Positions 17,786 to 26,963 of a DNA stretch of 64,000 bases are shown piece after piece; positions within the stretch are counted from its first letter, which is position 1, and each line of letters begins with the position of its first letter. The DNA is taken from positions 91,222 to 155,221 of the forward strand of contig NZ_JAGXTP010000004.1 in assembly GCF_018334155.1 (NCBI RefSeq), read 5' to 3'. Made by a program: the position numbers and the translations under genes. This stretch comes from Devosia litorisediminis (GTDB lineage Bacteria > Pseudomonadota > Alphaproteobacteria > Rhizobiales > Devosiaceae). A model generated the notes under the pieces. That model made no database searches and was not told where the DNA came from. It saw only the letters and a program-made list of their open reading frames with translations.

Positions 17786-18508
17786 CTAGGCGCTCTTGGG
17801 GCGAGGTGTCAGGCCATGCAGGAACAACTGTTCGAGATAGCGCGCAGCGTCCTCGAACCGCCCCTCGCCATTGCGACCAGGCCCCAGCACCGCGCGCACC
17901 TGAACGTCGAAATCGGCATAGTGCTGCGTTGTCGCCCAGATCGAAAAGATCAGATGGTAGGGATCGGTGCGGGCCAGCTTGCCCTGATCCATCCAGCGCG
18001 ACAGCAGCCGCGCCTTCTCATCGACCAGAGATTTGAGATCCACCTCGATCATTTCCACGATGCGGGGCGCGCCCTGCAGCATCTCATTGGCAAACAACCG
18101 GCTTTCGCGCGGATAGTCGCGCGCCATTTCCAGCTTGCGCCGGATATAGGAGCGGATTTCCGGGAACGGGTCGCCCGCGCCGTCCATCTCCTTGAGCGGC
18201 GCCAGCCAGGTTTCTAGCAGTGCCGCGATCAGGCGGCGGTGGATCTCTTCCTTGCGCGGGAAGTAATACAGCAGATTGGGTTTGCTCATCCCGGCAACCT
18301 CGGCGATCTGATCGATCGTGGCACCACGGAAGCCATGCATGGAAAACACCTCCAGCGCTGCCTCCAGAATGACATTCTGTTTTTCGCGCTGAATGCGCGT
18401 CAACGGCCGTGGTTTGGCATGGGGATGTGCCGCTGCCTTGGCGTCAGCCTTGTGCTGGCGCTTGGGCGCGGGGGTCGGATCGGCACTTTTCATTTTGGTC
18501 GGCGGCAT
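17786..18508 (-). CDS. rutR: RutR-type TetR-family regulator of pyrimidine catabolism
   Basis: A 240-residue TetR regulator with a basic N-terminal extension (1-40), a helix-turn-helix (IREKQ-like QREKQNVILEAALEVFSMHG, then DQIAEVAGMSKPNLLYYF) and a YcdC/RutR-type C-terminal domain (HLIFSIWATTQHYADFD). RutR in E. coli is released from DNA by uracil or thymine. It is divergent from the pyrimidine/beta-alanine genes and a RutR-like palindrome lies between them, so control of this cluster and of itself is likely. The ligand is inferred from context. Confidence 0.88.
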   Translation of the reverse strand: MPPTKMKSADPTPAPKRQHKADAKAAAHPHAKPRPLTRIQREKQNVILEAALEVFSMHGFRGATIDQIAEVAGMSKPNLLYYFPRKEEIHRRLIAALLETWLAPLKEMDGAGDPFPEIRSYIRRKLEMARDYPRESRLFANEMLQGAPRIVEMIEVDLKSLVDEKARLLSRWMDQGKLARTDPYHLIFSIWATTQHYADFDVQVRAVLGPGRNGEGRFEDAARYLEQLFLHGLTPRPKSA

Positions 18509-18544
18509 TTTTCGCCTTGCGAGAAAGTTTTGGAGTGCTAAGTT

Positions 18545-18560
18545 TTTTCCAACTGGTCAA
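18545..18560. promoter_or_regulatory. RutR-like operator in the divergent promoter region
   Basis: TTTTCCAACTGGTCAA is a 7-2-7 inverted repeat with one perfect TGGTCAA half and a one- to two-mismatch left half. It matches the published E. coli RutR consensus of TTGACCA, two bases, TGGTCAA. It lies 37 bases upstream of rutR and about 70 bases upstream of the aminotransferase start. Confidence 0.7.
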
Positions 18561-18632
18561 AATTCAGAGCATTGCGCTCTCGCGTCAAGTGCCAATCGTG
18601 ACCGGGCCGAATTTATGGGGAGCGATACAGCC

Positions 18633-19960
18633 GTGTCCAATTCTAACGCCGTGGCGCCAAATGATCTGAGCGCCTTCTGGATGCCGTTCACATCTAACCG
18701 ACAGTTCAAGCAGTCCCCGCGCATGTTGGTCGGGGCCAAGGACATGCACTACACCACCTCCGATGGCCGTCAGGTACTTGATGGTACCGCCGGTCTTTGG
18801 TGCGTCAATGCTGGCCATGCCCGCCCCAAGATTGTCGAGGCCATCGCCAAGCAGGCCGCCGAGCTTGATTACGCACCCGCCTTCCAGATGGGTCACCCCA
18901 AGGCATTCGAGCTGGCCAATCGTATTGTCGATATCGCCCCCGAAGGGCTCGACCACGTGCTGTTCACCAATTCGGGCTCCGAGTCGGTGGAAACCGCGCT
19001 CAAGGTTGCCCTGGCCTATCACCGGGTCAAAGGCGAGGGCGCCCGTTCCCGTCTGATCGGTCGCGAACGCGCTTATCACGGCGTCAATTTCGGCGGTATT
19101 TCGGTCGGTGGCATTGTCACCAACCGCAAGATGTTCGGCAGCCTGCTGGGTGGCGTCGATCACATGCCCCACACCCACAACCTGGCCAAGAACGCCTATT
19201 CCAAGGGCGTGCCCGAATATGGCACCGAGTTGGCCGATGAGCTCGAGCGCATCGTCACATTGCATGATGCCTCCACCATTGCGGCTGTCATCGTTGAGCC
19301 TGTGGCCGGCTCCACCGGCGTGCTCATTCCACCCATGGGCTATCTCAAGCGCCTGCGCGAAATCACCAAGAAGCACGGCATCCTGCTGATCTTTGATGAG
19401 GTCATCACCGGCTTTGGTCGCCTGGGCACCCCGTTTGGCGCCGACTATTATGGCGTCACGCCCGACATCATGGTCACTGCCAAGGGCCTGACCAACGGCA
19501 TCATCCCCATGGGCGCGGTGCTGGTCTCCGCCGAAATCCATGACACGTTCATGCAGGGCCCCGAGCACATGATCGAGTTCTTCCACGGCTACACCTATTC
19601 GGGCAATCCGATGGCTTCGGCCGCCGGTCTGGCCACGCTGGAAACCTACAAGGAAGAGGGGCTTCTCACCCGTGGCGCCGAGATGGCGCCGATCTTCCAG
19701 GATGCGCTGCACTCGCTCAAGGGCGAGCCGCATGTCATCGACATTCGCAATATCGGTCTGGTCGGCGCCGTTGAGCTTGACCCCATTGCCGGTGCGCCCA
19801 CCAAGCGCGCCTTCTCGGCCTTCCTCAAATGCTATGAGGACGGCGTTCTGGTCCGCACCACGGGTGACATCATTGCGATGAGCCCGCCGCTGATCATTTC
19901 CGAAAGCCAGATCGGTGAACTGATCGACGGCGTACGGACAGCCCTGCGGAGCATCGACTG

Positions 19961-19961
<1 letters not shown>
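18633..19961 (+). CDS. Omega-amino acid aminotransferase (beta-alanine:pyruvate type)
   Basis: A 442-residue class III PLP-dependent transaminase. PLP-phosphate site [12 protein letters not shown] (113-124), Asp255 in [15 protein letters not shown] and Schiff-base Lys284 in VTAKGLTNG are all present. The N-terminal [16 protein letters not shown] block is typical of beta-alanine:pyruvate aminotransferases. In context it would convert beta-alanine, the end product of uracil reduction, to malonate semialdehyde for the next enzyme. The GTG at 18633 has GGGGAG ten bases upstream and is preferred; an ATG at 18615 lacks a ribosome site. Confidence 0.9.
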
Positions 19962-21454
<1,493 letters not shown>

Positions 21455-21463
21455 GAGTGCGCC

Positions 21464-22714
21464 ATGTCGGCCCCAGGAGAAAACCTTCGCATCAATGGCG
21501 TCCGCCTCTGGGACAGCCTGATGGAAATGGCCAAGATTGGCCCCGGCATCGCCGGGGGCAATAACCGCCAGACCCTGACGGACGAAGACAGCGAAGGCCG
21601 TCACCTGTTCAAGCGCTGGTGCGACGAGGCCGGCCTGACCATGGGCGTGGACCAGATGGGGTCCATGTTCATGACCCGTCCGGGTACCGATCCCGATGCG
21701 CTGCCGGTCTATGTCGGCAGCCATCTCGATACCCAGCCCACCGGCGGCAAATATGATGGGGTGCTCGGTGTTCTGGCCGCGCTCGAAATCGTTCGCTCGA
21801 TGAATGATCTGGGCATCAAGACCAAACACCCCATCGTGGTCACCAACTGGGCCAATGAGGAGGGCGCCCGCTTCGCCCCCGCCATGATGGCCTCGGGGGT
21901 GTTCGCCGGCGTGCACAGCCAGGAATACGCCTATGGCCGCACCGATCAGGAAGGCCTGAGCTATGGCGATGAGCTGGTCCGTATCGGTTGGCGTGGCGAC
22001 GAGGAAGTCGGCGCCCGCAAGATGCACGCCTATCTCGAATACCACATTGAGCAGGGCCCCATTCTCGAAGCCGAGAACAAGAAAATTGGCGTGGTTACCC
22101 ACGGCCAGGGCCTGTGGTGGCTCGAATTCACCCTGACCGGCAAGGAAGCCCATACGGGCTCCACGCCTATGGCCATGCGCGTCAATGCCGGTCTGGCCAT
22201 GGCCCGTATCCTCGAAATGGTCCAGGCCGTCGCCATGGATCATCAGCCAGGCGCTGTGGGTGGCGTGGGTCAGATGAAGTTCTCGCCCAATTCGCGCAAT
22301 GTGCTGCCTGGCACGGTGGTTTTCACCGTCGATATCCGCAGCCCAGATCTCGACAAGCTCACCAATATGCGTGAGCAGATCGAAACCCAGGCCGCACAGA
22401 TCGCCGATGCCCTGGGCGTTGGCTGTTCGGTCGAGGCGGTGGGCCATTTCGACCCCGTCGAATTTGACTCCACCCTGGTCAGCCGCGTCCGCTCGGCCGC
22501 CGAAAAGCTCGGCTACAGCCATATGGACATCATCTCGGGGGCTGGCCACGACGCCTGCTGGGCCAACAAGGTTGCTCCCTCCACCATGGTGATGTGCCCC
22601 TGCGTTGGCGGGCTCAGCCACAACGAGGCCGAAGACATCTCCCAGGAATGGGCCACCGCCGGCGCCGACGTGCTGTTCCACGCCGTGGTCGAAACCGCGG
22701 AGATCGTTGAGTGA
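21464..22714 (+). CDS. Beta-ureidopropionase / N-carbamoyl amino acid amidohydrolase (M20)
   Basis: A 416-residue zinc amidohydrolase of the M20/AllC-HyuC family. Metal ligands are visible as GSHLDTQPTGGKYDG (His and Asp), NEEGARF (Glu) and the C-terminal SGAGHDACW (His). The middle dimerisation lid carries GKEAHTGSTPM. In this operon the expected reaction is hydrolysis of N-carbamoyl-beta-alanine to beta-alanine, CO2 and ammonia, directly after dihydropyrimidinase. Allantoate or L-carbamoylase activity cannot be excluded from sequence alone. It follows mmsA by nine bases with GGAG in the gap. Confidence 0.9.
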   Translation: MSAPGENLRINGVRLWDSLMEMAKIGPGIAGGNNRQTLTDEDSEGRHLFKRWCDEAGLTMGVDQMGSMFMTRPGTDPDALPVYVGSHLDTQPTGGKYDGVLGVLAALEIVRSMNDLGIKTKHPIVVTNWANEEGARFAPAMMASGVFAGVHSQEYAYGRTDQEGLSYGDELVRIGWRGDEEVGARKMHAYLEYHIEQGPILEAENKKIGVVTHGQGLWWLEFTLTGKEAHTGSTPMAMRVNAGLAMARILEMVQAVAMDHQPGAVGGVGQMKFSPNSRNVLPGTVVFTVDIRSPDLDKLTNMREQIETQAAQIADALGVGCSVEAVGHFDPVEFDSTLVSRVRSAAEKLGYSHMDIISGAGHDACWANKVAPSTMVMCPCVGGLSHNEAEDISQEWATAGADVLFHAVVETAEIVE

Positions 22715-23229
22715 TGGTGACGGGCGAGGAAAGAGCTGATCTTACCTCGCCCCTTCGGGGAGAGGTCGCCGCGCAGCGGCGGGAGAGGGGCGCAAAACCC
22801 TCCCGGCCTGCTATATCCCGAGCACGATCACTGCGCAGAAACCAGACCGAAGCCGAGCATCGCCTCTGGCAAATGCTGCGCAATCGGCAAATCGACAACC
22901 ACAAATTCGTGCGCCAGCATCCTATCGGACCCTATGTCGCCGACTTTGCCTGTCGGCAGGCCATGCTGCTCATTGAACTCGATGGCGGCCAGCATGCTGA
23001 CAGCAATCAGGACGCAGCACGTACCCATTATTTGAACGACCATGGCTATGGCGTTCTACGCTTCTGGAACAACGAACTGTTGGGCAATCGGGACGGTTGC
23101 TGGCACGCGATTGTTTCGGTCCTGAACGGCAACCCCTCACCCGACCTCCGCTACGCTCCGGCCACCCTCTCCCCAGAGGGGCGAGGGCAGGTGGAGTGCG
23201 CCCCCAATATTCAAGGGACACAACCATGA
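22714..23229 (+). CDS. DUF559 endonuclease-like protein inside a repeat-bounded insert
   Basis: A 171-residue DUF559 protein with a Vsr/PD-(D/E)xK-like fold: RNQTEAEHRLWQMLRNRQ, KFVRQHPIGPYVADFACRQAMLLIELDGGQH and YGVLRFWNNELL. The ATG at 22714 overlaps the previous stop by one base. Its first 25 codons and last 25 codons are encoded by inverted-repeat DNA, so the reading frame ends in repeat-derived peptide (TSPLRGEVAAQRRERG at the N-terminus). It has no known role in pyrimidine metabolism and appears to be inserted. Nuclease activity is inference from fold. Confidence 0.82.
   Translation: MVTGEERADLTSPLRGEVAAQRRERGAKPSRPAISRARSLRRNQTEAEHRLWQMLRNRQIDNHKFVRQHPIGPYVADFACRQAMLLIELDGGQHADSNQDAARTHYLNDHGYGVLRFWNNELLGNRDGCWHAIVSVLNGNPSPDLRYAPATLSPEGRGQVECAPNIQGTQP
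22745..22766. repeat. Left arm of inverted repeat bounding the DUF559 gene
   Basis: CCTCGCCCCTTCGGGGAGAG plus GT at 22745-22766 is itself a hairpin and is followed by a second GC-rich repeat to about 22790 (CCGCGCAGCGGCGGGAGAGG). It is inverted relative to 23164-23187 with two small differences. This class of dispersed palindrome is common in rhizobial intergenic DNA. Confidence 0.75.
23164..23187. repeat. Right arm of inverted repeat bounding the DUF559 gene
   Basis: The sequence from ACCCTCTCCCCAGAGGGG to CGAGGG at 23164-23187 is the reverse complement of the left arm at 22745-22766 with minor changes, and forms its own hairpin (CCTCTCCCC with GGGGCGAGG). It lies inside the last DUF559 codons, 39 bases before dihydropyrimidinase. 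Confidence 0.75.
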
Positions 23230-24680
23230 GCAGCAAAGTCATCAAGAACGGCACCGTCGTGACCGCGGACCTGACCTACAAGGCCGACGTCAAGATCGAG
23301 GGCGATGTCATTGTCGAAATCGGGCCCAATCTGAGCGGCGATGAAACACTCGATGCCACCGGCTGCTACATCATGCCCGGCGGCATTGACCCCCACACCC
23401 ATCTCGAAATGCCCTTCATGGGCACCTATTCGGCCGATGATTTTGAATCCGGTACCCGCGCGGGTCTGGCAGGCGGCACCACCATGGTGGTTGATTTTTG
23501 CCTGCCCAGCCCCGGCCAGAGCCTGCTCGAAGCGCTGCAGATGTGGGACAACAAGTCCGGCAAGGCGTCTGCGGACTATTCCTTCCACATGGCCATCACC
23601 TGGTGGGACGAGCAGGTCTGGCGCGAAATGGACGACGTCGTCAAACGCGGCATCACCAGCTTCAAGCACTTCCTGGCCTATAAGGGGGCGCTGATGGTCA
23701 ATGACGACGAGCTGTTTGCCTCGTTTGGCCGCTGCGCCGAGCTGGGCGCACTGCCACTGGTGCATGCCGAAAACGGCGATGTCGTTGCGGCGATGACGGC
23801 AAAACTGCTTGCCGAGGGCAATAACGGCCCCGAAGCGCACGCCTATTCGCGCCCGCCCGAAGTTGAGGGCGAAGCCACCAACCGCGCCATCATGATTGCC
23901 GATATGGCGGGCGTGCCGCTTTATGTGGTGCATGTCTCGAGCGAACAGGCACATGAAGCCATCCGCCGCGCCCGCCAGAAGGGCATGCGCGTTTATGGCG
24001 AGCCGCTGGTGCAGCATCTCACGCTTGACGATAGCGAATACGCCAATCCCGATTGGGATCACGCGGCGCGCCGGGTGATGTCACCACCTTTCCGCAACAA
24101 GATGCATCAGGATTCGCTGTGGGCCGGCCTGCAGTCGGGCTCGCTCTCTGTGGTCGCCACCGATCACTGTGCCTTTACAACCGAACAGAAGCGCAACGGC
24201 ATTGGCGATTTTTCCAAGATCCCCAACGGCACCGGTGGCCTCGAAGATCGCCTGGCCGTGTTGTGGAGCCGCGGCGTCAATACCGGCCGGCTGACCATGA
24301 ACGAATTCGTCGCCGTTACCTCGACCAACATCGCCAAGATACTCAACCTCTACCCCAAAAAGGGTGCGGTACTGGTCGGCGCTGATGCCGATCTGATCGT
24401 CTGGGATCCCGCCCGCAAGAAGACCGTCTCGGCCGCGACCCAGCAGTCGGCGATCGACTACAATGTGTTCGAAGGCTTCGAATTGACTGGCCTGCCGCGG
24501 TTCGTGCTGACCCGTGGCAAGGTCGCGGTAATCGAAAACGAGATGCATCACGAGCCCGGTCACGGCAAATTTGTTGGTCGCGAGGCCAAGAACCCTGTGA
24601 ACCGCGCGCTCAGCCAGTGGAAAGAGCTCGTCGCACCGCGCAAGGTAGAGCGGTCGGGTATTCCGGCTTCGGGGGTTTGA
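23226..24680 (+). CDS. hydA: Dihydropyrimidinase
   Basis: A 484-residue cyclic amidohydrolase that opens dihydrouracil or dihydrothymine to N-carbamoyl-beta-amino acids. Metal ligands are His57 and His59 (GGIDPHTHLEMPFMGT), carboxylated Lys153 (FLAYKGAL), His180 (LPLVHAENGD), a His in PLYVVHVSSEQA and the Asp of VVATDHCAF. The length fits the D-hydantoinase/dihydropyrimidinase group. AAGGGA precedes the ATG at 23226. It acts just before the beta-ureidopropionase; the reductive first step (PreAT/PydA) is not encoded in this window. Confidence 0.94.
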   Translation: MSSKVIKNGTVVTADLTYKADVKIEGDVIVEIGPNLSGDETLDATGCYIMPGGIDPHTHLEMPFMGTYSADDFESGTRAGLAGGTTMVVDFCLPSPGQSLLEALQMWDNKSGKASADYSFHMAITWWDEQVWREMDDVVKRGITSFKHFLAYKGALMVNDDELFASFGRCAELGALPLVHAENGDVVAAMTAKLLAEGNNGPEAHAYSRPPEVEGEATNRAIMIADMAGVPLYVVHVSSEQAHEAIRRARQKGMRVYGEPLVQHLTLDDSEYANPDWDHAARRVMSPPFRNKMHQDSLWAGLQSGSLSVVATDHCAFTTEQKRNGIGDFSKIPNGTGGLEDRLAVLWSRGVNTGRLTMNEFVAVTSTNIAKILNLYPKKGAVLVGADADLIVWDPARKKTVSAATQQSAIDYNVFEGFELTGLPRFVLTRGKVAVIENEMHHEPGHGKFVGREAKNPVNRALSQWKELVAPRKVERSGIPASGV

Positions 24681-25111
24681 TGGCGTCGGCTGCAGGACAG
24701 ATAACCATAGCAGCCGCCATCATTCTGGGGGCTGACCAGCGCATGCTGGTCGTGCGCAAGCACGGCAGTGCCCTGTTCCAGCAGCCGGGCGGCAAGATCG
24801 ACGCCGGCGAAACGCCAGAAATGGCGCTCCGGCGCGAGATTGCCGAAGAAATAGCCATAACGCTTGCCCCTTCGGCAGTGGTGGCGCTGGGGACCTACTC
24901 AGCGCCCGCGGCCAACGAGCCGGGCATGCAGGTTCTGGCTCATATCTTTTCAGCCAGGACAACCGAGACGCCCAGGGCGGCCGCCGAAATCGCCGAATTG
25001 GCCTGGCTTGACCTCGATCATCCCGAACGCATGCCTCTCGCGCCGCTCTTGCAGCGCCACATCGTCCCGCTGGCGCGCCAAATCGCCGGATTGAGCGAGC
25101 TTGCCTCATGA
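24680..25111 (+). CDS. Nudix hydrolase
   Basis: A 143-residue Nudix protein. The box reads GGKIDAGETPEMALRREIAEEI followed by AI, so the usual Gly near the end of the motif is Ala, while the catalytic REIAEE core is intact. The ATG at 24680 overlaps the dihydropyrimidinase stop by one base, so it is translated with the pyrimidine operon. It may sanitise a nucleotide or nucleoside diphosphate derivative, but the substrate is unknown. MutT-like relatives share this length. Confidence 0.88.
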   Translation: MASAAGQITIAAAIILGADQRMLVVRKHGSALFQQPGGKIDAGETPEMALRREIAEEIAITLAPSAVVALGTYSAPAANEPGMQVLAHIFSARTTETPRAAAEIAELAWLDLDHPERMPLAPLLQRHIVPLARQIAGLSELAS

Positions 25112-25132
25112 TCTGTTCGGGTAACATGCATC

Positions 25133-25171
25133 TGGCACGAGACATGCGAGACTTGGCACAAGACATGCAAG
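25133..25171. promoter_or_regulatory. Direct repeats spaced two helical turns before the ABC genes
   Basis: TGGCACGAGACATGCGAG (25133-25150) and TGGCACAAGACATGCAAG (25154-25171) are an 18-base direct repeat with two mismatches and a 21-base period; another ACATGC lies at 25124. Such phasing fits cooperative regulator binding on one DNA face. The site is in the 184-base gap between the Nudix and ABC transporter genes. Confidence 0.5.
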
Positions 25172-25206
25172 GGCAATACCAGACAGCCCTGACGACGCAG
25201 CACGAC

Positions 25207-25220
25207 GTGCAGACCTGCAC
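25207..25220. promoter_or_regulatory. Palindrome GTGCAGACCTGCAC before the ABC genes
   Basis: A perfect 6-2-6 inverted repeat, 76 bases upstream of the ATP-binding protein start. Its two-base spacer resembles TetR-type operators such as the RutR box, but the half-site differs. With the upstream direct repeats it suggests a separate promoter for the transporter genes. Confidence 0.45.
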
Positions 25221-25295
25221 CGATAGACAAGTCACCCCGCGGCAACAGCGGCCCGATACGGCAACGCTATCGGTCAAGAACAAACGAGCGCAGAT

Positions 25296-26081
25296 ATGAA
25301 CAAGCCCATCGTCGTTTCGGCCAAAAATCTCGGCCTGACCTTTCCGACCGGTGACGGAGACGTCATCGCGCTCAGCGACGTCAATCTCGATATTGCCAAG
25401 GGCGAGTTCGTCTCCTTTATCGGCCCATCGGGCTGCGGCAAGACCACGTTCTTGCGTACCATTGCCGATCTCGAACAGCCCACATCGGGGACGCTGACCA
25501 TTAATGGTCTGACCCCTGCAGAGGCGCGGCAGAACCGCGCCTATGGCTATGTGTTTCAGGCGCCAGCGCTCTATCCCTGGCGCACCATCGCCAAGAACAT
25601 TGCCCTGCCTCTCGAAATCATGGGCCACTCGGCAGCCCAGCAGTCGGAGCGCATCGCCCGCACCATGGAACTGGTGAACCTGGCCGGCTTTGAACAGAAA
25701 TACCCCTGGCAGCTCTCCGGTGGCATGCAGCAGCGCGCCTCGATAGCCCGCGCCCTGGCCTTTGACGCCGATCTGCTGCTGATGGACGAGCCCTTTGGCG
25801 CGCTGGACGAAATCGTCCGCGACCACCTCAATTCCGAGCTGCTCAAATTGTGGGCGCGCACGCAGAAAACCATCTGCTTTGTCACCCACTCCATTCCCGA
25901 GGCCGTGTATCTGTCGACCAAGATCGTGGTCATGTCCCCGCGCCCCGGTCGGGTGATCGACGTGATCGACAGCCCGCTGCCGCACGAGCGTCCGCTCGAC
26001 ATTCGCGAAACGCCAGAATTTCTCGCCATTGCCCATCGGGTGCGCGAAGGCCTGCGCGCCGGCCACTCCTATGAGGAATAG
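25296..26081 (+). CDS. ABC transporter ATP-binding protein (nitrate/taurine/NMT1 type)
   Basis: A 261-residue nucleotide-binding subunit. Walker A is FIGPSGCGKTTFLR, the Q-loop is YVFQAPALYPW, the signature is LSGGMQQRASIARAL, Walker B is LLLMDEPFGALDE and the switch is CFVTHSIPEA. This is the SsuB/TauB/ThiZ pattern. It energises import by the two permeases that follow, with the periplasmic protein at 28077. Location after pyrimidine catabolic genes suggests a pyrimidine or related N-heterocycle as substrate, which is inference. Confidence 0.92.
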   Translation: MNKPIVVSAKNLGLTFPTGDGDVIALSDVNLDIAKGEFVSFIGPSGCGKTTFLRTIADLEQPTSGTLTINGLTPAEARQNRAYGYVFQAPALYPWRTIAKNIALPLEIMGHSAAQQSERIARTMELVNLAGFEQKYPWQLSGGMQQRASIARALAFDADLLLMDEPFGALDEIVRDHLNSELLKLWARTQKTICFVTHSIPEAVYLSTKIVVMSPRPGRVIDVIDSPLPHERPLDIRETPEFLAIAHRVREGLRAGHSYEE

Positions 26082-26084
26082 CGC

Positions 26085-26963
26085 GTGACCCGGCTCATGA
26101 ACGGTAAAACCCTGCCCATCCTGATCGTGCTGGCGGCCATATTGGTCATCTGGTACGCCGCCGCCATTCCCATGAATGCCCCCTGGCAGGAGCGGCTTAA
26201 TGAGCGCGCGGGGCTGGAAACGTCGTTCATCGAATTTGTCGGCCAGACCTGGAGCCAGGCCAAGCCACTGCTGCCGGTGCCCAATCAGGTGTTTGGTGAA
26301 ATCTGGAACGCCACCATCGGCACCGATATCACCTCAAAGCGTTCGCTGGCCTATCACGCCTCCATCACGCTGTCCTCGACCCTGCTCGGCTTTGCGCTGG
26401 GCACGCTGCTGGGCGTCGGGCTGGCGGTGGTCATCGTACACAATGACGCCTCGGAACGCTCGCTCATGCCCTGGATCATTGCCAGCCAGACCGTGCCAAT
26501 CCTGGCAGTTGCCCCCATGGTGGTGGTCGGGCTGGGCGCCATCGGGGTCACCGGTCTGGTGCCCAAGGCGCTGATCTCGATGTATCTCAGTTTTTTCCCG
26601 GTCGTGGTGGGCATGGTCAAGGGCCTGCGCACCCCAGAGGGTATCCAGCTCGACCTGATGCGCACCTATAATGCGACTGCCTGGCAGGTTTTTTCCAAGC
26701 TGCGCTGGCCCGCTTCGGTGCCCTTTCTGTTTGCCTCCATGAAGGTGGGTATCGCCATCTCCCTGATCGGCGCGGTGGTTGGCGAACTCTCCAACAATGC
26801 CGGTGGCGGGCTGGGTGTGCGTCTGCTCACCGGCTCTTATAACGGCCAGACCATCCAGATGTGGGCGGCGCTGTTTATTGCCGCAGCACTGGCCGCTGTT
26901 CTGGTCATTGCCGTGGGCAGTGCCGAACGGGTCGCCAACCGCGCCATGGGGGCCCAGACATGA
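26085..26963 (+). CDS. ABC transporter permease, first of two
   Basis: A 292-residue BPD-type permease. One N-terminal helix (LPILIVLAAILVIWYAAAIP) precedes a long periplasmic segment, then five core helices. The coupling-loop EAA-like region reads LMRTYNATAWQVFSKLRWPASVPFLF. The GTG start at 26085 lies three bases after the ATP-binding gene; an ATG at 26097 is possible. It differs from the following permease and the two probably form a heterodimer. Confidence 0.9.
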   Translation: MTRLMNGKTLPILIVLAAILVIWYAAAIPMNAPWQERLNERAGLETSFIEFVGQTWSQAKPLLPVPNQVFGEIWNATIGTDITSKRSLAYHASITLSSTLLGFALGTLLGVGLAVVIVHNDASERSLMPWIIASQTVPILAVAPMVVVGLGAIGVTGLVPKALISMYLSFFPVVVGMVKGLRTPEGIQLDLMRTYNATAWQVFSKLRWPASVPFLFASMKVGIAISLIGAVVGELSNNAGGGLGVRLLTGSYNGQTIQMWAALFIAAALAAVLVIAVGSAERVANRAMGAQT

